The position numbers and the translations under genes were made by a program. A stretch of DNA of 64,000 bases. Origin: Streptomyces sp. NBC_01463. GTDB lineage: Bacteria; Actinomycetota; Actinomycetes; Streptomycetales; Streptomycetaceae. The stretch spans positions 496,001 to 560,000 of the forward strand of contig CP109468.1 of NCBI GenBank assembly GCA_036227345.1, read 5' to 3'. This document shows, piece by piece, positions 51,057 to 60,056 of this stretch (positions are counted from its first letter, which is position 1; each line of letters opens with the position of its first letter). The notes beneath the pieces were generated by a model. It was given only the letters and a program-made list of their open reading frames with translations, was not told where the DNA came from and made no database searches.

Positions 51057-52001
51057 TTACTCCCACCTGATCCGGGGGTCGAGCCAGGCGTACACGAGGT
51101 CGGTGAGCAGCTGGACGAGGACGAAGACGGCGACCAGGAGCAGCAGCAGGTCCTGGACGACCGGGTAGTCCCGGCGCTGGAGGCCCTGTTCGGCGAGCTG
51201 GCCGAGTCCCGGCCAGGCGAAGATGGCCTCGACGAGTACGGCTCCGCCGAGCAGATGGCCCACCTGCATGCCGAGCAGGGTGACGACGGGCGGGAGGGCG
51301 TTCGGCAGGGCGTGGCGCCACAGCAGCCGGCGAGGGGCGACTCCGGCGGCGGTCGCGGTGCGGATGTAGTCCTCGGCCAGGCCCCGTTCGATGCCGTCCT
51401 TGAGGTAGCGGCCGAGGACGGCGGCGCTGGGCAGGGCCAGGCAGAGCGCGGGGAGCACCAGGTACTGCGCGGCGAGGTCGGGCGCGGTCAGGAAGGCGAC
51501 CCGGCCGCCCGGCGGCAGCACTCCGAGGATCACCGCGAACAGCAGCACGAGCAGGACCCCGCTGACGAAGGGCGGCACGGCGAGTGCGGCGGTCGTGGTC
51601 ACCCGGACCGCGGTCCGGATCCAGCGGCTGCGGGAGGTGGCCCCGAGCACGCCGAAGGCCGTACCGAGGACGATCACGAACAGGAGGGCGGCCAGGGTGA
51701 GTTCGGTGGTGGCGCCGAGGCCGTCCCCGATCAGGTCGGCGGTCTGGCCGCCGATCGCGTACGAGGGTCCGAGGTCGCCCGTGAGCAGCGAGCCGATCCA
51801 GTGGGCGTACTGGGAGAGCAGGGGTGCGTCGAGGCCGAGCCGGTCGCGGATGGCGGCGACGGTCGCCGCGTCCGCGTCGGGACCGGCGAGGGTGGTGGCC
51901 GGGTCCCCCGGGACGAGCCGCAGGATGGTGAAGATCAGGAAGGAGGCGGCGAGCAGGACGAGGAGGGCCGACGGCAGCCGGCGGATCACGTAGCTGCGCA
52001 T
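51057..52001 (-). CDS. ABC importer permease (DppB type) of the sulfur operon
   Basis: A 314-aa permease beginning MRSYVIRRLPSALLVLLAAS, the characteristic DppB first helix, then the periplasmic loop (RLVPGDPATTLAG, GDLGPSYAIGG), about five more helices and the loop AAGVAPRRLLWRHALPNAL. The ATG is one nt after the binding-protein stop, so it is coupled. Confidence 0.9.
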   Translation of the reverse strand: MRSYVIRRLPSALLVLLAASFLIFTILRLVPGDPATTLAGPDADAATVAAIRDRLGLDAPLLSQYAHWIGSLLTGDLGPSYAIGGQTADLIGDGLGATTELTLAALLFVIVLGTAFGVLGATSRSRWIRTAVRVTTTAALAVPPFVSGVLLVLLFAVILGVLPPGGRVAFLTAPDLAAQYLVLPALCLALPSAAVLGRYLKDGIERGLAEDYIRTATAAGVAPRRLLWRHALPNALPPVVTLLGMQVGHLLGGAVLVEAIFAWPGLGQLAEQGLQRRDYPVVQDLLLLLVAVFVLVQLLTDLVYAWLDPRIRWE

Positions 52002-52002
52002 G

Positions 52003-53595
52003 TCACACCAGGTAGGCGTTGTCGAGGTTGAGGTACGAGAACTTGTTGAGCGTGACGCCGTGCAGCCCGTCGGTGGCGACCTGGACCTGTCCGCGGACGA
52101 CGAGGTCGATGAGGAACGCCTCGTCGAGCAGGATGGCGGAGATCTTCTCGTGCTGCGCGTTGGCCGCGGCCGCGTTCGTCTCGGGTTCGGTCCAGGCCGC
52201 GCGCACGACCTTGGTGTACTCGGCGGAGCGGTACTTGGAGGTGTTCTTCGCCTCGTTGAACGGATAGGCGCTCACGGCGAGGGTCGAGGGCTGCACCTGG
52301 GCGAAGCCGTGCCCCATCGTCCACAGGGCCGGCATGCCCTGCGAGATGAGCTTCTTCTGGCCGGTGGCCGGGTCGGTGGGCTGGAGCGTGACGTGGACGC
52401 CTACCTGCTTGAGGTCGTACTGGATGGATTCGGCGATGGCCGTCTCGCTGGGCAGCGCCAGGTGCAGCAGCGGCAGTTCGAGCTTGCTGTGCCCGGCGGA
52501 CTTCAGGAGCTCACGGGCCTTGCCGGGGTCGTGGGAGTAGTGGGTGCGGTGCGCCTCGGTGAAGGCGGGCGAGGACTTGGGCCAGGGGGCGGCCGAGGCG
52601 AGGCCGTAGCCGCCGAGGGTCTGGGCGAGCAGCCGGTCGCGGTCGACGGCCCAGGCGAGGGCCTGGCGGACGGTCCGGTCGTCCAGCGGGGCGATGGCGG
52701 TGTTGACGCCGAGGTAGACGGCGCCCGCGCCCGTGTCGTAGTCGCTGATGGTGAGGTGCGGATCGCTCTTCACGACGCCGAGGCTCTTGCCCGGCACGTT
52801 GAAGGAGAGCTGGGACTGGCCGGAGCGCAGTGACGAGATCAGCGCGTCGGCCTGCGGTATCACCCGCAGTTCGACTCCGTCGAGGTACGGGCGTCCCGCC
52901 TGCCAGTAGCTGTCGTTCCTGGTCAGGCTCAGACCGGAGCCGGGGCTCCACTTCTTCAGCCGGAACGGCCCGGTGCCGATGAGCTTCTTCCCGGTGACGG
53001 CGTCCTCGACGGACTCCGAGTCCGCGATGATCATGAACTCGAAGAGGTCGAAGAGGTTGTTCACCGGATGCGCCAGCTTCAGCACCAGCTCGTGGTCGCC
53101 GCGCTTCTCGAATCCGCTGACCGTGGCGGCCGTGCTGCGCAACTGGGCTGCGCGTACCGGGTTCTGAAGGTTCTTCACCGCGAAGATCACGTCGTCGGCG
53201 GTGAACGCGCGGCCGTTGTGGAAGGTCACGTCGTCGCGCAGCCGGAGCGTGATGCTTCGCCCGTCCTTGGCGTACGTCCAGGAGCGGGCCAGCTCGGGCT
53301 GCGGGCTGAGCCGGTCGTCGTAACGGGTCAGGGTGTTGTAGATCAGCCGGTGCTGGAGGGACTGCCCGCTCTGCGAGAAGAGCAGGGCGGGCGTGAAGTC
53401 GCTGTTGACGGCGACGTTGAGGACACCGCCCCGCCTGGGTACGGCGCTCGCGCCCTGCGGTGCGGACGAGGAGTCCGACACCGCCGAGCGGCAGCCCGCC
53501 AGACCCAGTCCGAGAAGCAGGGTGCCGCCTCCTGCGGCGCGCAGCGTCGAGCGCCGGGAGGGCCCGGGGGGCGTGAGGGGGTACAGCTCGGTCAT
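52003..53595 (-). CDS. Family-5 solute-binding lipoprotein of the sulfur operon
   Basis: A 530-aa secreted receptor. The signal peptide has paired arginines (PSRRSTLRAAGG) and the lipobox LAGC near residue 35. The SBP_bac_5 landmarks are RGGVLNVAVNSDF, VTFHNGRAFTADDVIFAVKN, IGTGPFRLKKW and TVRQALAWAVDRD. The Shine-Dalgarno is weak (AGGC). It is the first protein gene after a long leader (about 350 nt) that starts with a cysteine-containing leader peptide, which ties expression to sulfur status. The ligand is inferred to be an organosulfur compound. Confidence 0.88.
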   Translation of the reverse strand: MTELYPLTPPGPSRRSTLRAAGGGTLLLGLGLAGCRSAVSDSSSAPQGASAVPRRGGVLNVAVNSDFTPALLFSQSGQSLQHRLIYNTLTRYDDRLSPQPELARSWTYAKDGRSITLRLRDDVTFHNGRAFTADDVIFAVKNLQNPVRAAQLRSTAATVSGFEKRGDHELVLKLAHPVNNLFDLFEFMIIADSESVEDAVTGKKLIGTGPFRLKKWSPGSGLSLTRNDSYWQAGRPYLDGVELRVIPQADALISSLRSGQSQLSFNVPGKSLGVVKSDPHLTISDYDTGAGAVYLGVNTAIAPLDDRTVRQALAWAVDRDRLLAQTLGGYGLASAAPWPKSSPAFTEAHRTHYSHDPGKARELLKSAGHSKLELPLLHLALPSETAIAESIQYDLKQVGVHVTLQPTDPATGQKKLISQGMPALWTMGHGFAQVQPSTLAVSAYPFNEAKNTSKYRSAEYTKVVRAAWTEPETNAAAANAQHEKISAILLDEAFLIDLVVRGQVQVATDGLHGVTLNKFSYLNLDNAYLV

Positions 53596-53944
53596 CGAAG
53601 CCTGCCTGTGACGGTGGAGGACGGTGAAGGGAGTGGACGCGCCGGTGCATGCGTTCCGCCGCGTGATTCGTTCCGCAGCGGGAGAAATTGAGGCGAGGGG
53701 CCGCACAGCATCAAGGACGCACCGCGCGGGGGCACTTGGCGGACGTACGGAATCAGCGCCGACGGCGGGAGCGTGGGCCGTTCGGTGCGGGCGGAGGCGG
53801 TGTGCGGAGTGCGACGGCGCTCAGGCCGTGACGCGGTGCGGGACCTCGGGGAACCGGCTCCGGGCGGGAACGCCGCGGTGCCGGTGCGGTGTCAGTGAGG
53901 TGCCGCGCACACCCGGGACGGGCCGGTGAAAGGGGCGGTCCGGG
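53596..53944 (-). other. Long untranslated leader between the leader peptide and the binding-protein gene
   Basis: About 350 nt without a supportable gene on either strand and without an obvious long hairpin. It is the 5' leader of the importer operon downstream of the short Cys-containing ORF. Any attenuation element here is not recognisable by eye. Confidence 0.5.
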
Positions 53945-54028
53945 TCAGACGCGGACAGCACAGACCGCGCTGGCCTGCCGACAGAGGTCGACGTGCCTGC
54001 GGGAGACGAGGCGCATGTCCGGGTTCAC
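53945..54028 (-). CDS. Leaderless cysteine-containing leader peptide of the sulfur importer operon
   Basis: A 27-codon ORF on the minus strand: starting at GTG 54028 it reads MNPDMRLVSRRHVDLC and then RQASAVCAVRV, with Cys at 16 and 23. The MRLVSRRHVDLC core matches the short putative leader peptides found before sulfur-metabolism operons in Streptomyces and mycobacteria, where cysteine codons sense cysteine supply. The -10 box lies six nt before the GTG, so the mRNA probably starts at the start codon. An internal ATG at 54016 is an alternative start. Confidence 0.7.
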   Translation of the reverse strand: MNPDMRLVSRRHVDLCRQASAVCAVRV

Positions 54029-54034
54029 GGGAGC

Positions 54035-54064
54035 AATATGACAGTGGCTTCGCCGGACGGTCAA
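54035..54064 (-). promoter_or_regulatory. Promoter of the sulfur importer operon
   Basis: TTGACC (54064-54059), an 18-nt spacer and CATATT (54040-54035) predict a start at 54028, the first base of the leader-peptide GTG. Confidence 0.65.
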
Positions 54065-54116
54065 CCCGGTCTGTCCGGATCCTGGTACGTGTCCCGTTTC
54101 CGCCCGGGTCGCATGC

Positions 54117-55322
54117 TCAGCTCCTGGATGCCGCGAGCGGGCTCCTGAACAGCGGGTTCAGCAGAATGGTGCCCGCGGCGACGGGGAGGACGGCCGTCCC
54201 GGCATGCGGACTGACGATGCGTTCAGGGTCGTGGCAGACGTGGGACAGGTCCACCGCCGCGCCCCGGATCTCCTCCAGGTAGTCGGGATTGAGCAGACTG
54301 GAGTGCTCGGTGACGACGACCAGGTCCGGGTTCAGGACATCGAGGAGCAGGGCGATCGCCCGGCCGACCGCGCGGGCGCGCTCGCGCAGCAGCCGGTCGG
54401 CCCGCCGGTCGCCGGCCGCCGCGGCGTCCACCACGAGGAACGCGTCGGGCTCGGGCACGATGCCGCGGCGCACCGCGGTCCGCGCGACGGCGGTGTTGGA
54501 CGCGGTCGCCTCCAGGCAGCCGGACCGTCCGCACGGGCAGATGACCGTGGAGTCCGGGACCGGCAGATGGGCCACGTCACCGGCTCCGGACCCCGGCCCC
54601 TGGTGGACCACTCCGGCGATGCCGAGGGCCGCGTCGACGACGTTGCCGACGAAGAGGTGGACCAGGCTGCGGCGCGCGGCGGGGCGGCCGAAGAGGATCT
54701 CCGACTGGGCCACCGCCCGGGCGTGGTTGTCGATCCGTACGTCGAGTCCGCCCAGGCCACGGGCGAGTTCGGCGGCGATCGGCCGCTGCTGCCAGTCGAG
54801 CGCGTCATGCCGCACCGCCGTCCCCGTGCCCGGGTCCACCCAGCCTCCGAGGGCGGCGCCCACTCCGAGCAGGCGCCGCCCCCGGCCCGTGTCGGCGAGG
54901 AAGGCGCGCAGCCCCTGGACGATCCGGAGCGACAGTTCCCCCGGCGCGATGCCCTCGTGCGGAAGCGAGCGCCGGGCGAGCAGCCGGCCGCGCAGGTCCA
55001 GCAGACCGAACGTCGATCCGGGCACCCCGATGTGGACCCCGGCCGCCACCGGTCCGCCGCTCTCCCCGGTGTGCAGGTCGACGGGGATCTGCGGCCGGCC
55101 GACTCCGCCGCCCGCCACCGGATCGGGCAGTTCGCGCACCAGGCCGAGGCCGACGAGGTCCGTGCACTGGCGGGAGACGGCGGCCGGGCTGAGCCCTGAG
55201 AGGTCGGCGATCGTACGGCGGGCGACGGGCCCGTGGTCGAGCACGGTGCGCAGCACCGTGGCGGCGTTGGCCTCGCGCCGGCCGTCACCGGTCGCCCGGA
55301 AGACGTGGGAGGCAGCTGTCAT
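54117..55322 (-). CDS. ROK-family transcriptional repressor
   Basis: A 401-aa protein. The N-terminal winged helix (about 15-75: VLDHGPVARRTIADLSGLSP) is fused to a ROK kinase-like domain with the zinc motif CPCGRSGCLEATAS (about 260-273) and IGVPGSTFGLLDLRGRLLAR. NagC/Mlc/XylR-type ROK repressors bind sugars; here the gene sits between two sulfur-scavenging operons, so sulfated sugars are possible ligands (inference). The ATG has GAAGGA seven nt upstream. An inverted repeat TGCGAC-N9-GTCGCA (55341-55361) lies just upstream of its start and may be its own operator. Confidence 0.87.
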   Translation of the reverse strand: MTAASHVFRATGDGRREANAATVLRTVLDHGPVARRTIADLSGLSPAAVSRQCTDLVGLGLVRELPDPVAGGGVGRPQIPVDLHTGESGGPVAAGVHIGVPGSTFGLLDLRGRLLARRSLPHEGIAPGELSLRIVQGLRAFLADTGRGRRLLGVGAALGGWVDPGTGTAVRHDALDWQQRPIAAELARGLGGLDVRIDNHARAVAQSEILFGRPAARRSLVHLFVGNVVDAALGIAGVVHQGPGSGAGDVAHLPVPDSTVICPCGRSGCLEATASNTAVARTAVRRGIVPEPDAFLVVDAAAAGDRRADRLLRERARAVGRAIALLLDVLNPDLVVVTEHSSLLNPDYLEEIRGAAVDLSHVCHDPERIVSPHAGTAVLPVAAGTILLNPLFRSPLAASRS

Positions 55323-55340
55323 GAGGTCGTCCTTCGGTCC

Positions 55341-55361
55341 TGCGACACGGGCGCGGTCGCA
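55341..55361. promoter_or_regulatory. Inverted repeat upstream of the ROK gene
   Basis: TGCGAC (55341-55346) and GTCGCA (55356-55361) with nine nt between lie 19 nt before the ROK start codon. Autoregulation is a guess from position. Confidence 0.35.
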
Positions 55362-55551
55362 ACGTTACGGCGGCATGAATTCGCCTCCGGGCTGGGACCC
55401 GGTGGCGGGGCGGGGGATACGGGCTCTCCGGCACGGCAGGTGAACCCGCAGGTCAGAAGCTGTTTCGCGACGCCTGTCCGGTGGGGGTGCGGGCCCGGCG
55501 CAAGGGCCGATTGAACCACTGCCCGGCCCGCCGCGGGGCGGGCCGGGGCGC

Positions 55552-55581
55552 TTGACGCCGACCGTGGGGCGCTGGAAGTCT
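55552..55581 (+). promoter_or_regulatory. Promoter of the dioxygenase-sulfatase operon
   Basis: TTGACG (55552-55557), an 18-nt spacer and AAGTCT (55576-55581) predict transcription from about 55588-55589, the A of the leader ORF's ATG. Confidence 0.5.
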
Positions 55582-55588
55582 CCGGAAC

Positions 55589-55681
55589 ATGTTCGCGACG
55601 GCCGTTACCGATGCGCGGCCCGCCCGCGCCGGCCGCACCGCACCGCAGCCCGCGTGTCCGGGCTCCTGTACCGCCGCCTGA
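55589..55681 (+). CDS. Candidate leaderless leader peptide of the dioxygenase-sulfatase operon
   Basis: A 30-codon ORF beginning MFATAVTDARPARAGRTAPQ and ending PACPGSCTAA, with Cys codons at 23 and 27 just before the stop. Its ATG is seven nt after a predicted -10 box, so it would be leaderless. It does not contain the HVDLC core of the other leader peptide, so the case rests on position, terminal Cys codons and the downstream attenuator-like hairpin. Confidence 0.45.
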   Translation: MFATAVTDARPARAGRTAPQPACPGSCTAA

Positions 55682-55780
55682 CCCGGCGGCCCCCGCACCG
55701 CACGCACCGGGCTGCTCCTCGCACCGACTCACCCGGGCTGCGCCGCACTTGATCCGGCTCCGGCCGCCCCACCGCTCTCC

Positions 55781-55812
55781 CGGACCGCCCAGGTCCGGTG
55801 GTGGGCGGTCCG
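55781..55812 (+). promoter_or_regulatory. Attenuator-like hairpin between the leader ORF and the dioxygenase gene
   Basis: A perfect 11-bp stem CGGACCGCCCA (55781-55791) with TGGGCGGTCCG (55802-55812) and a 10-nt loop. It lies 100 nt after the leader-ORF stop and 99 nt before the next gene on the same transcript, where a terminator would otherwise be out of place. Confidence 0.55.
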
Positions 55813-55911
55813 ACGCCTTCATTACTTCCGCTCCCGAATTAATCAACTCCGCCGTCGGCCGGACGCCATGAACGGCCGGCGGAGGAGCGTGTCCTTCGAA
55901 GGGAACCCGTC

Positions 55912-56877
55912 ATGACCTCCACCACCACCGCCCCCGCTCCCACCGTGACCGTCCAGAAGCTCGGCGGCCGGATCGGCGCCGTCATCTCCGGGGTGCGCCT
56001 CGGCGCGGATCTCGCCCCCGAGACCGTCGCGGCCGTCCGGTCCGCGCTGCTGGCCAACAAGGTCGTCTTCTTCCGCGGCCAGGACCACCTGGACGAGGAC
56101 AGCCACGAGGCGTTCGGCCGGCTGCTCGGCACCCCGGTCGCGCACCCCACCGTTCCGTCCGCGGACGGCCGCTACTCGCTCGGCATCGACTCGGACCACG
56201 GCGGCCGGGCCAACCAGTGGCACACCGATGTCACGTTCGTGCCCGCCTACCCGGCCTTCTCCATCCTGCGCGCCGTCGTCATCCCGCCGTACGGCGGCAA
56301 CACCCTGTGGTCCAACACCGCGGCCGCGTACGCCGAACTGCCGGAGCAGCTGCGCACCCTGGCCGACAGTCTGCGGGCCGTCCACTCCAACGACTACGAC
56401 TACGTCGCCCTGCGTCCCAACGCCCTGCCGGAGGCGCTCGCGAAGTACCGCGAGGTGTTCACGTCGACGAAGTTCCTCACCGAGCACCCGGTGGTCCGCG
56501 TCCACCCCGAGACCGGCGAACGCGTGCTGCTCCTCGGCAACTTCGTCCAGCGGATCGCCGGGCTGACCGGGAGCGACTCGCGCGCCCTCGTCGATCTGTT
56601 CCAGTCCCACATCGAGCGCCCGGAGAACACGGTGCGCTGGGACTGGCAGGTGGGCGACGTCGCCATCTGGGACAACCGCGCCACCCAGCACTACGGCGTG
56701 GACGACTCCGACACCCACGAGCGCAAGCTGCGGCGCGTCACCATCGACGGCGACGTCCCCGTCGGCACGGACGGCCGCACCTCCACGCTCATCAGCCCCG
56801 AGGCCGTGCCCGACCCGTCCTTCGGGATCGCGTCCGGCGCCTCGACGGCCGAGGCAGCGGCGACGGCCGGCGCATGA
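55912..56877 (+). CDS. Fe(II)/2-oxoglutarate dioxygenase, AtsK/TauD-like alkylsulfatase
   Basis: A 321-aa cytosolic enzyme. The iron ligands are His104 and Asp106 in [10 protein letters not shown] and distal His260 in [10 protein letters not shown]. The segment [18 protein letters not shown] and the TauD-type N-terminus [20 protein letters not shown] support the AtsK/TauD group. AtsK oxidises alkyl sulfate esters to an aldehyde and sulfate; TauD does the same for taurine to give sulfite. The ATG has AAGGGA upstream. Its stop overlaps the sulfatase ATG (ATGA). Alkyl sulfate is the likelier substrate given the coupled sulfatase. Confidence 0.88.
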   Translation: MTSTTTAPAPTVTVQKLGGRIGAVISGVRLGADLAPETVAAVRSALLANKVVFFRGQDHLDEDSHEAFGRLLGTPVAHPTVPSADGRYSLGIDSDHGGRANQWHTDVTFVPAYPAFSILRAVVIPPYGGNTLWSNTAAAYAELPEQLRTLADSLRAVHSNDYDYVALRPNALPEALAKYREVFTSTKFLTEHPVVRVHPETGERVLLLGNFVQRIAGLTGSDSRALVDLFQSHIERPENTVRWDWQVGDVAIWDNRATQHYGVDDSDTHERKLRRVTIDGDVPVGTDGRTSTLISPEAVPDPSFGIASGASTAEAAATAGA

Positions 56878-58349
56878 CGAAGTCCGTTCCGCACGGTGAG
56901 GCACCGCTCCCGGCGGGTGGCGCAGTGGCGCCCCCCGCCGGGGCGCCCCCGCAGGTGATCGTGGTCCTCACCGACCAGCAGCGCTGGGACACGGCCGGTG
57001 TGCACGGGAATCCGGCGGGGGTGACTCCCGAGTTCGACCGGATCGCCCGCGAGGGCACCCTGTTCGAACAGGCGATCACTCCCAACCCGGTCTGCGCACC
57101 GGCTCGTTCGGCGCTGCAGACCGGCCGCTACCCGACCGCTGCGGGCGTCTTCCGCAACGGTCTGCCGCTCCCCCGCGACATTCCCACGCTGGCCGGGCAG
57201 TTCGCGGCGGCCGGGTATGCGACCGGGTACATCGGCAAGTGGCACCTGGCGGGCGAGGACCAGCCGGACGGCCCGGTGGAGCACGGCCGCCGGGGCGGCT
57301 ACGACCGGTGGCTCGCCTCGGACCGGCTCGAGTTCACCTCGGACGCCTACCGCACGGTGGTGTACGACGAGGACGGGGCCGCCGTCCGGCTGCCCGGATA
57401 CCGTTCGGACGCGCTGATCGACGCGGCGATCCGGTTCGTGGCCGACCACCACGACCGCCCGTACCTGCTGTTCCTCTCGCTGCTGGAGCCGCACCACCAG
57501 AACCCGACCGACGACTACCCGGCCCCGGCGGGCTACCGCGAGCGCTACGAGGGAGCCTGGCTGCCGCCGGACCTGGCCGCGCTCTCTCCCGGCGCCCCGC
57601 AGGGCGGTGCGCACCGTCACCTGGCCGGCTACCTCGGTCAGCTGAAGCGGGTCGACGAGGGGGTGGGCCGGCTGCGCGACGCCCTGCGGAGCATCGGGAC
57701 CGAGGACAACACGGTGCTGGCCTGGACGGCGGATCACGGCTCCCACTTCCGTACCCGCAACAGCGAGTACAAGCGCTCGGCCCACGAGGCGTCCGTCCGG
57801 GTGCCGCTCGCGCTCACCGGGCCGGGCTTCACCGGCGGCGGGCTCGTCCGGCAGCCCGTCGGCACGGTGGACCTGATGCCCACCCTGCTGGCCGCCGCCG
57901 GCCTCCCGGTGCCGGACGGTGTCCAGGGGCGTTCCCTGCTGCCGTTGACCGGCGGGGGCCGCGATCCCGGCCGGCCCGGCTCCGTATTCGTCCAGATCAG
58001 CGAGGACCGGGTGGGGCGGGCGGTCCGTACCTCCCGCTGGAAGTACGCGGTGGACGCGCCAGGTGCGGATGCCTGGAACGACCGGGGCGCGGACCGCTAC
58101 GCGGAGACGGAGCTGTACGACCTGGCGGCGGACCCGTACGAGCTGGACAACCTCGTCGGCCTGGACTCGCACCGGGAGGTCGCCGACACCCTGCGCGCCG
58201 AACTGCTGGAGTGGCTGGTGCGGGTCGAGGGGACCAAACCGGAGATCGAGCGGGCGGCGGCCCGTCCGGCCGGCCAGCGCCGCGTGGAGTCGTTTCCGGC
58301 CGGGACGCCGTGGGAGGGGGTGCGGTTCGGGCACCGGCCGCGTCCCTGA
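56874..58349 (+). CDS. Cys-type sulfatase coupled to the dioxygenase
   Basis: A 491-aa sulfatase without signal peptide. The metal-site start is [15 protein letters not shown] and the formylglycine motif is [14 protein letters not shown] with Cys74. [11 protein letters not shown] and the C-terminal [10 protein letters not shown] and [17 protein letters not shown] blocks are typical of the choline-sulfatase/arylsulfatase group. It hydrolyses sulfate esters to sulfate in the cytosol after maturation by a formylglycine-generating enzyme. It overlaps the dioxygenase gene by 4 nt, so two routes to free sulfate from esters are made together. It ends near a strong bidirectional terminator. Confidence 0.9.
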   Translation: MTKSVPHGEAPLPAGGAVAPPAGAPPQVIVVLTDQQRWDTAGVHGNPAGVTPEFDRIAREGTLFEQAITPNPVCAPARSALQTGRYPTAAGVFRNGLPLPRDIPTLAGQFAAAGYATGYIGKWHLAGEDQPDGPVEHGRRGGYDRWLASDRLEFTSDAYRTVVYDEDGAAVRLPGYRSDALIDAAIRFVADHHDRPYLLFLSLLEPHHQNPTDDYPAPAGYRERYEGAWLPPDLAALSPGAPQGGAHRHLAGYLGQLKRVDEGVGRLRDALRSIGTEDNTVLAWTADHGSHFRTRNSEYKRSAHEASVRVPLALTGPGFTGGGLVRQPVGTVDLMPTLLAAAGLPVPDGVQGRSLLPLTGGGRDPGRPGSVFVQISEDRVGRAVRTSRWKYAVDAPGADAWNDRGADRYAETELYDLAADPYELDNLVGLDSHREVADTLRAELLEWLVRVEGTKPEIERAAARPAGQRRVESFPAGTPWEGVRFGHRPRP

Positions 58350-58362
58350 CGGCGTCGCACCC

Positions 58363-58401
58363 CGGCGGTTCCCGCTCAGACGCCCTGAGCGGGAACCGCC
58401 G
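58363..58401. terminator. Very strong bidirectional terminator
   Basis: A 17-bp perfect stem (58363-58379 with 58385-58401) and loop ACGCC separates the convergent sulfatase and MFS genes and includes the MFS stop codon. Confidence 0.8.
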
Positions 58402-59605
58402 CGGGCGCGGGCTCCCGGCGTGTTCCGGCCGCCCACCGGGCCACCGGACCCAGCGCGTACGAAGCGGCGAGGACCGCGCCGCCGAGCAGCAGCCAGCCCG
58501 CCGGGCCCCACCCGACCAGCAGCGCGGTGAGCAGCAGGGGCCCCAGCGTGCGCGCGACGGTGACACCCGTACCGAAGAAGCCCTGGTACTCGCCGATGCG
58601 TCCCGCCGGTGCCAGATCGAAGGCGAGCTGCCAGGAGCCCGCCGAGTGGAGCATCTCCGCCGCGACGAGGAGCACGGAACCGCCGGCCAGGGCGGTGACC
58701 GCGCCCCAGGGGGAGTCGACGGCCGAGAGGGCGAAGACGGCACAGGTGAGGAGCATGAGTGCGCCGGAGCGGCGCAGGGCGCGGGCGGCCGTGGGGATGC
58801 CGGTCACGGAGCGGGCGGTGCGGACCTGGAAGAGCATCACTGCCCCGGTGTTGAGCACGAAGAGCGCGGAGACCAGCCACTCGGGAGCCTGGGTCCGTTC
58901 GGTGATCCACAGCGGCAGACCGAGACTGAGCAGCGGCATCCGCAGCAGCAGGACCGTGTTGAGGAGCGTGACGACGGCGTACGGCCGGTCGCGCAGCACT
59001 TCGAGTTTCGCGCCCGGCTCCCCGGGCACCGCGGCGACGGCCGGCAGCCGCAGCAGGACGAGTGCGCAGAGCAGGAAGCTCACGGCGTCGACGGCGAACA
59101 CCGCGAGGTACGCCGCCGTGGTCCCGGCGGACAGGGCGAGGCCGCCGAGCGCGGCGCCCACCGCGAGGCCCGCGTTGAGCGTCGACTGGAGATGGGCGAG
59201 GGCTCCGGTGCGCTCCTCCCGGGCGACCAGGCCGGAGAGCAGCGCCTGCCGGGCGGCGGCCAGGCCGGACTGCGCGGTGGCGTAGAGGCAGGCGGCGGCG
59301 AGGAACAGGGCGAAGTCCCGTACGACGAGGAAGGAGGCGACGGCGACAGCGGTCGTGAGGGCGAGCAGCACCGCCGTCCCCCGCGGGCCACGGCGGTCGG
59401 CGATGCGGCCGAGCGGTACCCCGACGACCGAGCCCACGGCCCAGGCCACCGTGAGTCCGAGACCGATCCTGGCGGGTGCGAGGCCGACGACATGGGTGAA
59501 GTACAGGGCCGAGGTGACGTAGTACGCGCCGTCGCCGACGGAGTTGCTCAACTGGGCCAGTGAGAGTGTGCGTTGAGGTCCGGGCGGGGGCAGTAGGTTC
59601 GGCAT
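58376..59605 (-). CDS. MFS transporter
   Basis: A 409-aa protein with about twelve hydrophobic helices. The N-terminal motif-A-like loop is GRIADRRGPRGTAVLL and the central loop is short. It begins MPNLLPPPGPQRTLSLAQLS. No substrate signature is visible. It is convergent with the sulfur operon but is not part of it, so its role in sulfur scavenging is unsupported. It starts 88 nt from the end of the DUF2335-like gene, on the same strand. Confidence 0.83.
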   Translation of the reverse strand: MPNLLPPPGPQRTLSLAQLSNSVGDGAYYVTSALYFTHVVGLAPARIGLGLTVAWAVGSVVGVPLGRIADRRGPRGTAVLLALTTAVAVASFLVVRDFALFLAAACLYATAQSGLAAARQALLSGLVAREERTGALAHLQSTLNAGLAVGAALGGLALSAGTTAAYLAVFAVDAVSFLLCALVLLRLPAVAAVPGEPGAKLEVLRDRPYAVVTLLNTVLLLRMPLLSLGLPLWITERTQAPEWLVSALFVLNTGAVMLFQVRTARSVTGIPTAARALRRSGALMLLTCAVFALSAVDSPWGAVTALAGGSVLLVAAEMLHSAGSWQLAFDLAPAGRIGEYQGFFGTGVTVARTLGPLLLTALLVGWGPAGWLLLGGAVLAASYALGPVARWAAGTRREPAPAAVPAQGV

Positions 59606-59693
59606 GGCCCTGACGTTACGCAGGAATCGGCTCCATTGCGTGGGGCACTTCGAGGCTGTGCGGGTGGGCCACTTGGCCCCTCTTCCCAGCCCG

Positions 59694-60056
59694 TCAGCCC
59701 GCTTGGCGCTGTCGTGTCAGGACCAGGCCGACGAGCGCGGCGACCGAGCTGCCGAGGAGTCCGGCGCCCGCGGTGGCCGCGCCCGCGTCGATCAGGTGCT
59801 TGGCGACCCACAGCACTCCGGTGACGGCCCCGGCGCCGAGGACCATGCCGGCCACCCGGCAGCGCAGTTCCGTCCGCTCCCTCCACCGGCGGTGTTCGTA
59901 GTCGGCCTCGACCTGACGGAGCATGCGTTCGGCGCTGCCGGGCACGACGCGTTCCCACTGGGCGATCTGTTCGGCCAGCGGCAGGTCCTGCCAGCCGTGG
60001 CCGGCCTCGTTCACCTCTCCCGGATCGGGGGCGGAGGCCGGTGCGGGGGCGGTCAC
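59694..60056 (-). CDS. DUF2335-like small membrane protein
   Basis: A 120-aa protein with a cytosolic N-terminal part containing WERVVPGSAERMLRQVEADYEHRRWRE (about residues 34-60; the PGSAERML...H pattern is that of DUF2335 proteins). Two C-terminal membrane helices follow (VAGMVLGAGAVTGVLWVA, GAGLLGSSVAALVGLVLT). The function is unknown. The GTG start overlaps the pseudokinase stop as GTGA, so the two are co-translated and may work together at the membrane. Confidence 0.68.
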   Translation of the reverse strand: MTAPAPASAPDPGEVNEAGHGWQDLPLAEQIAQWERVVPGSAERMLRQVEADYEHRRWRERTELRCRVAGMVLGAGAVTGVLWVAKHLIDAGAATAGAGLLGSSVAALVGLVLTRQRQAG

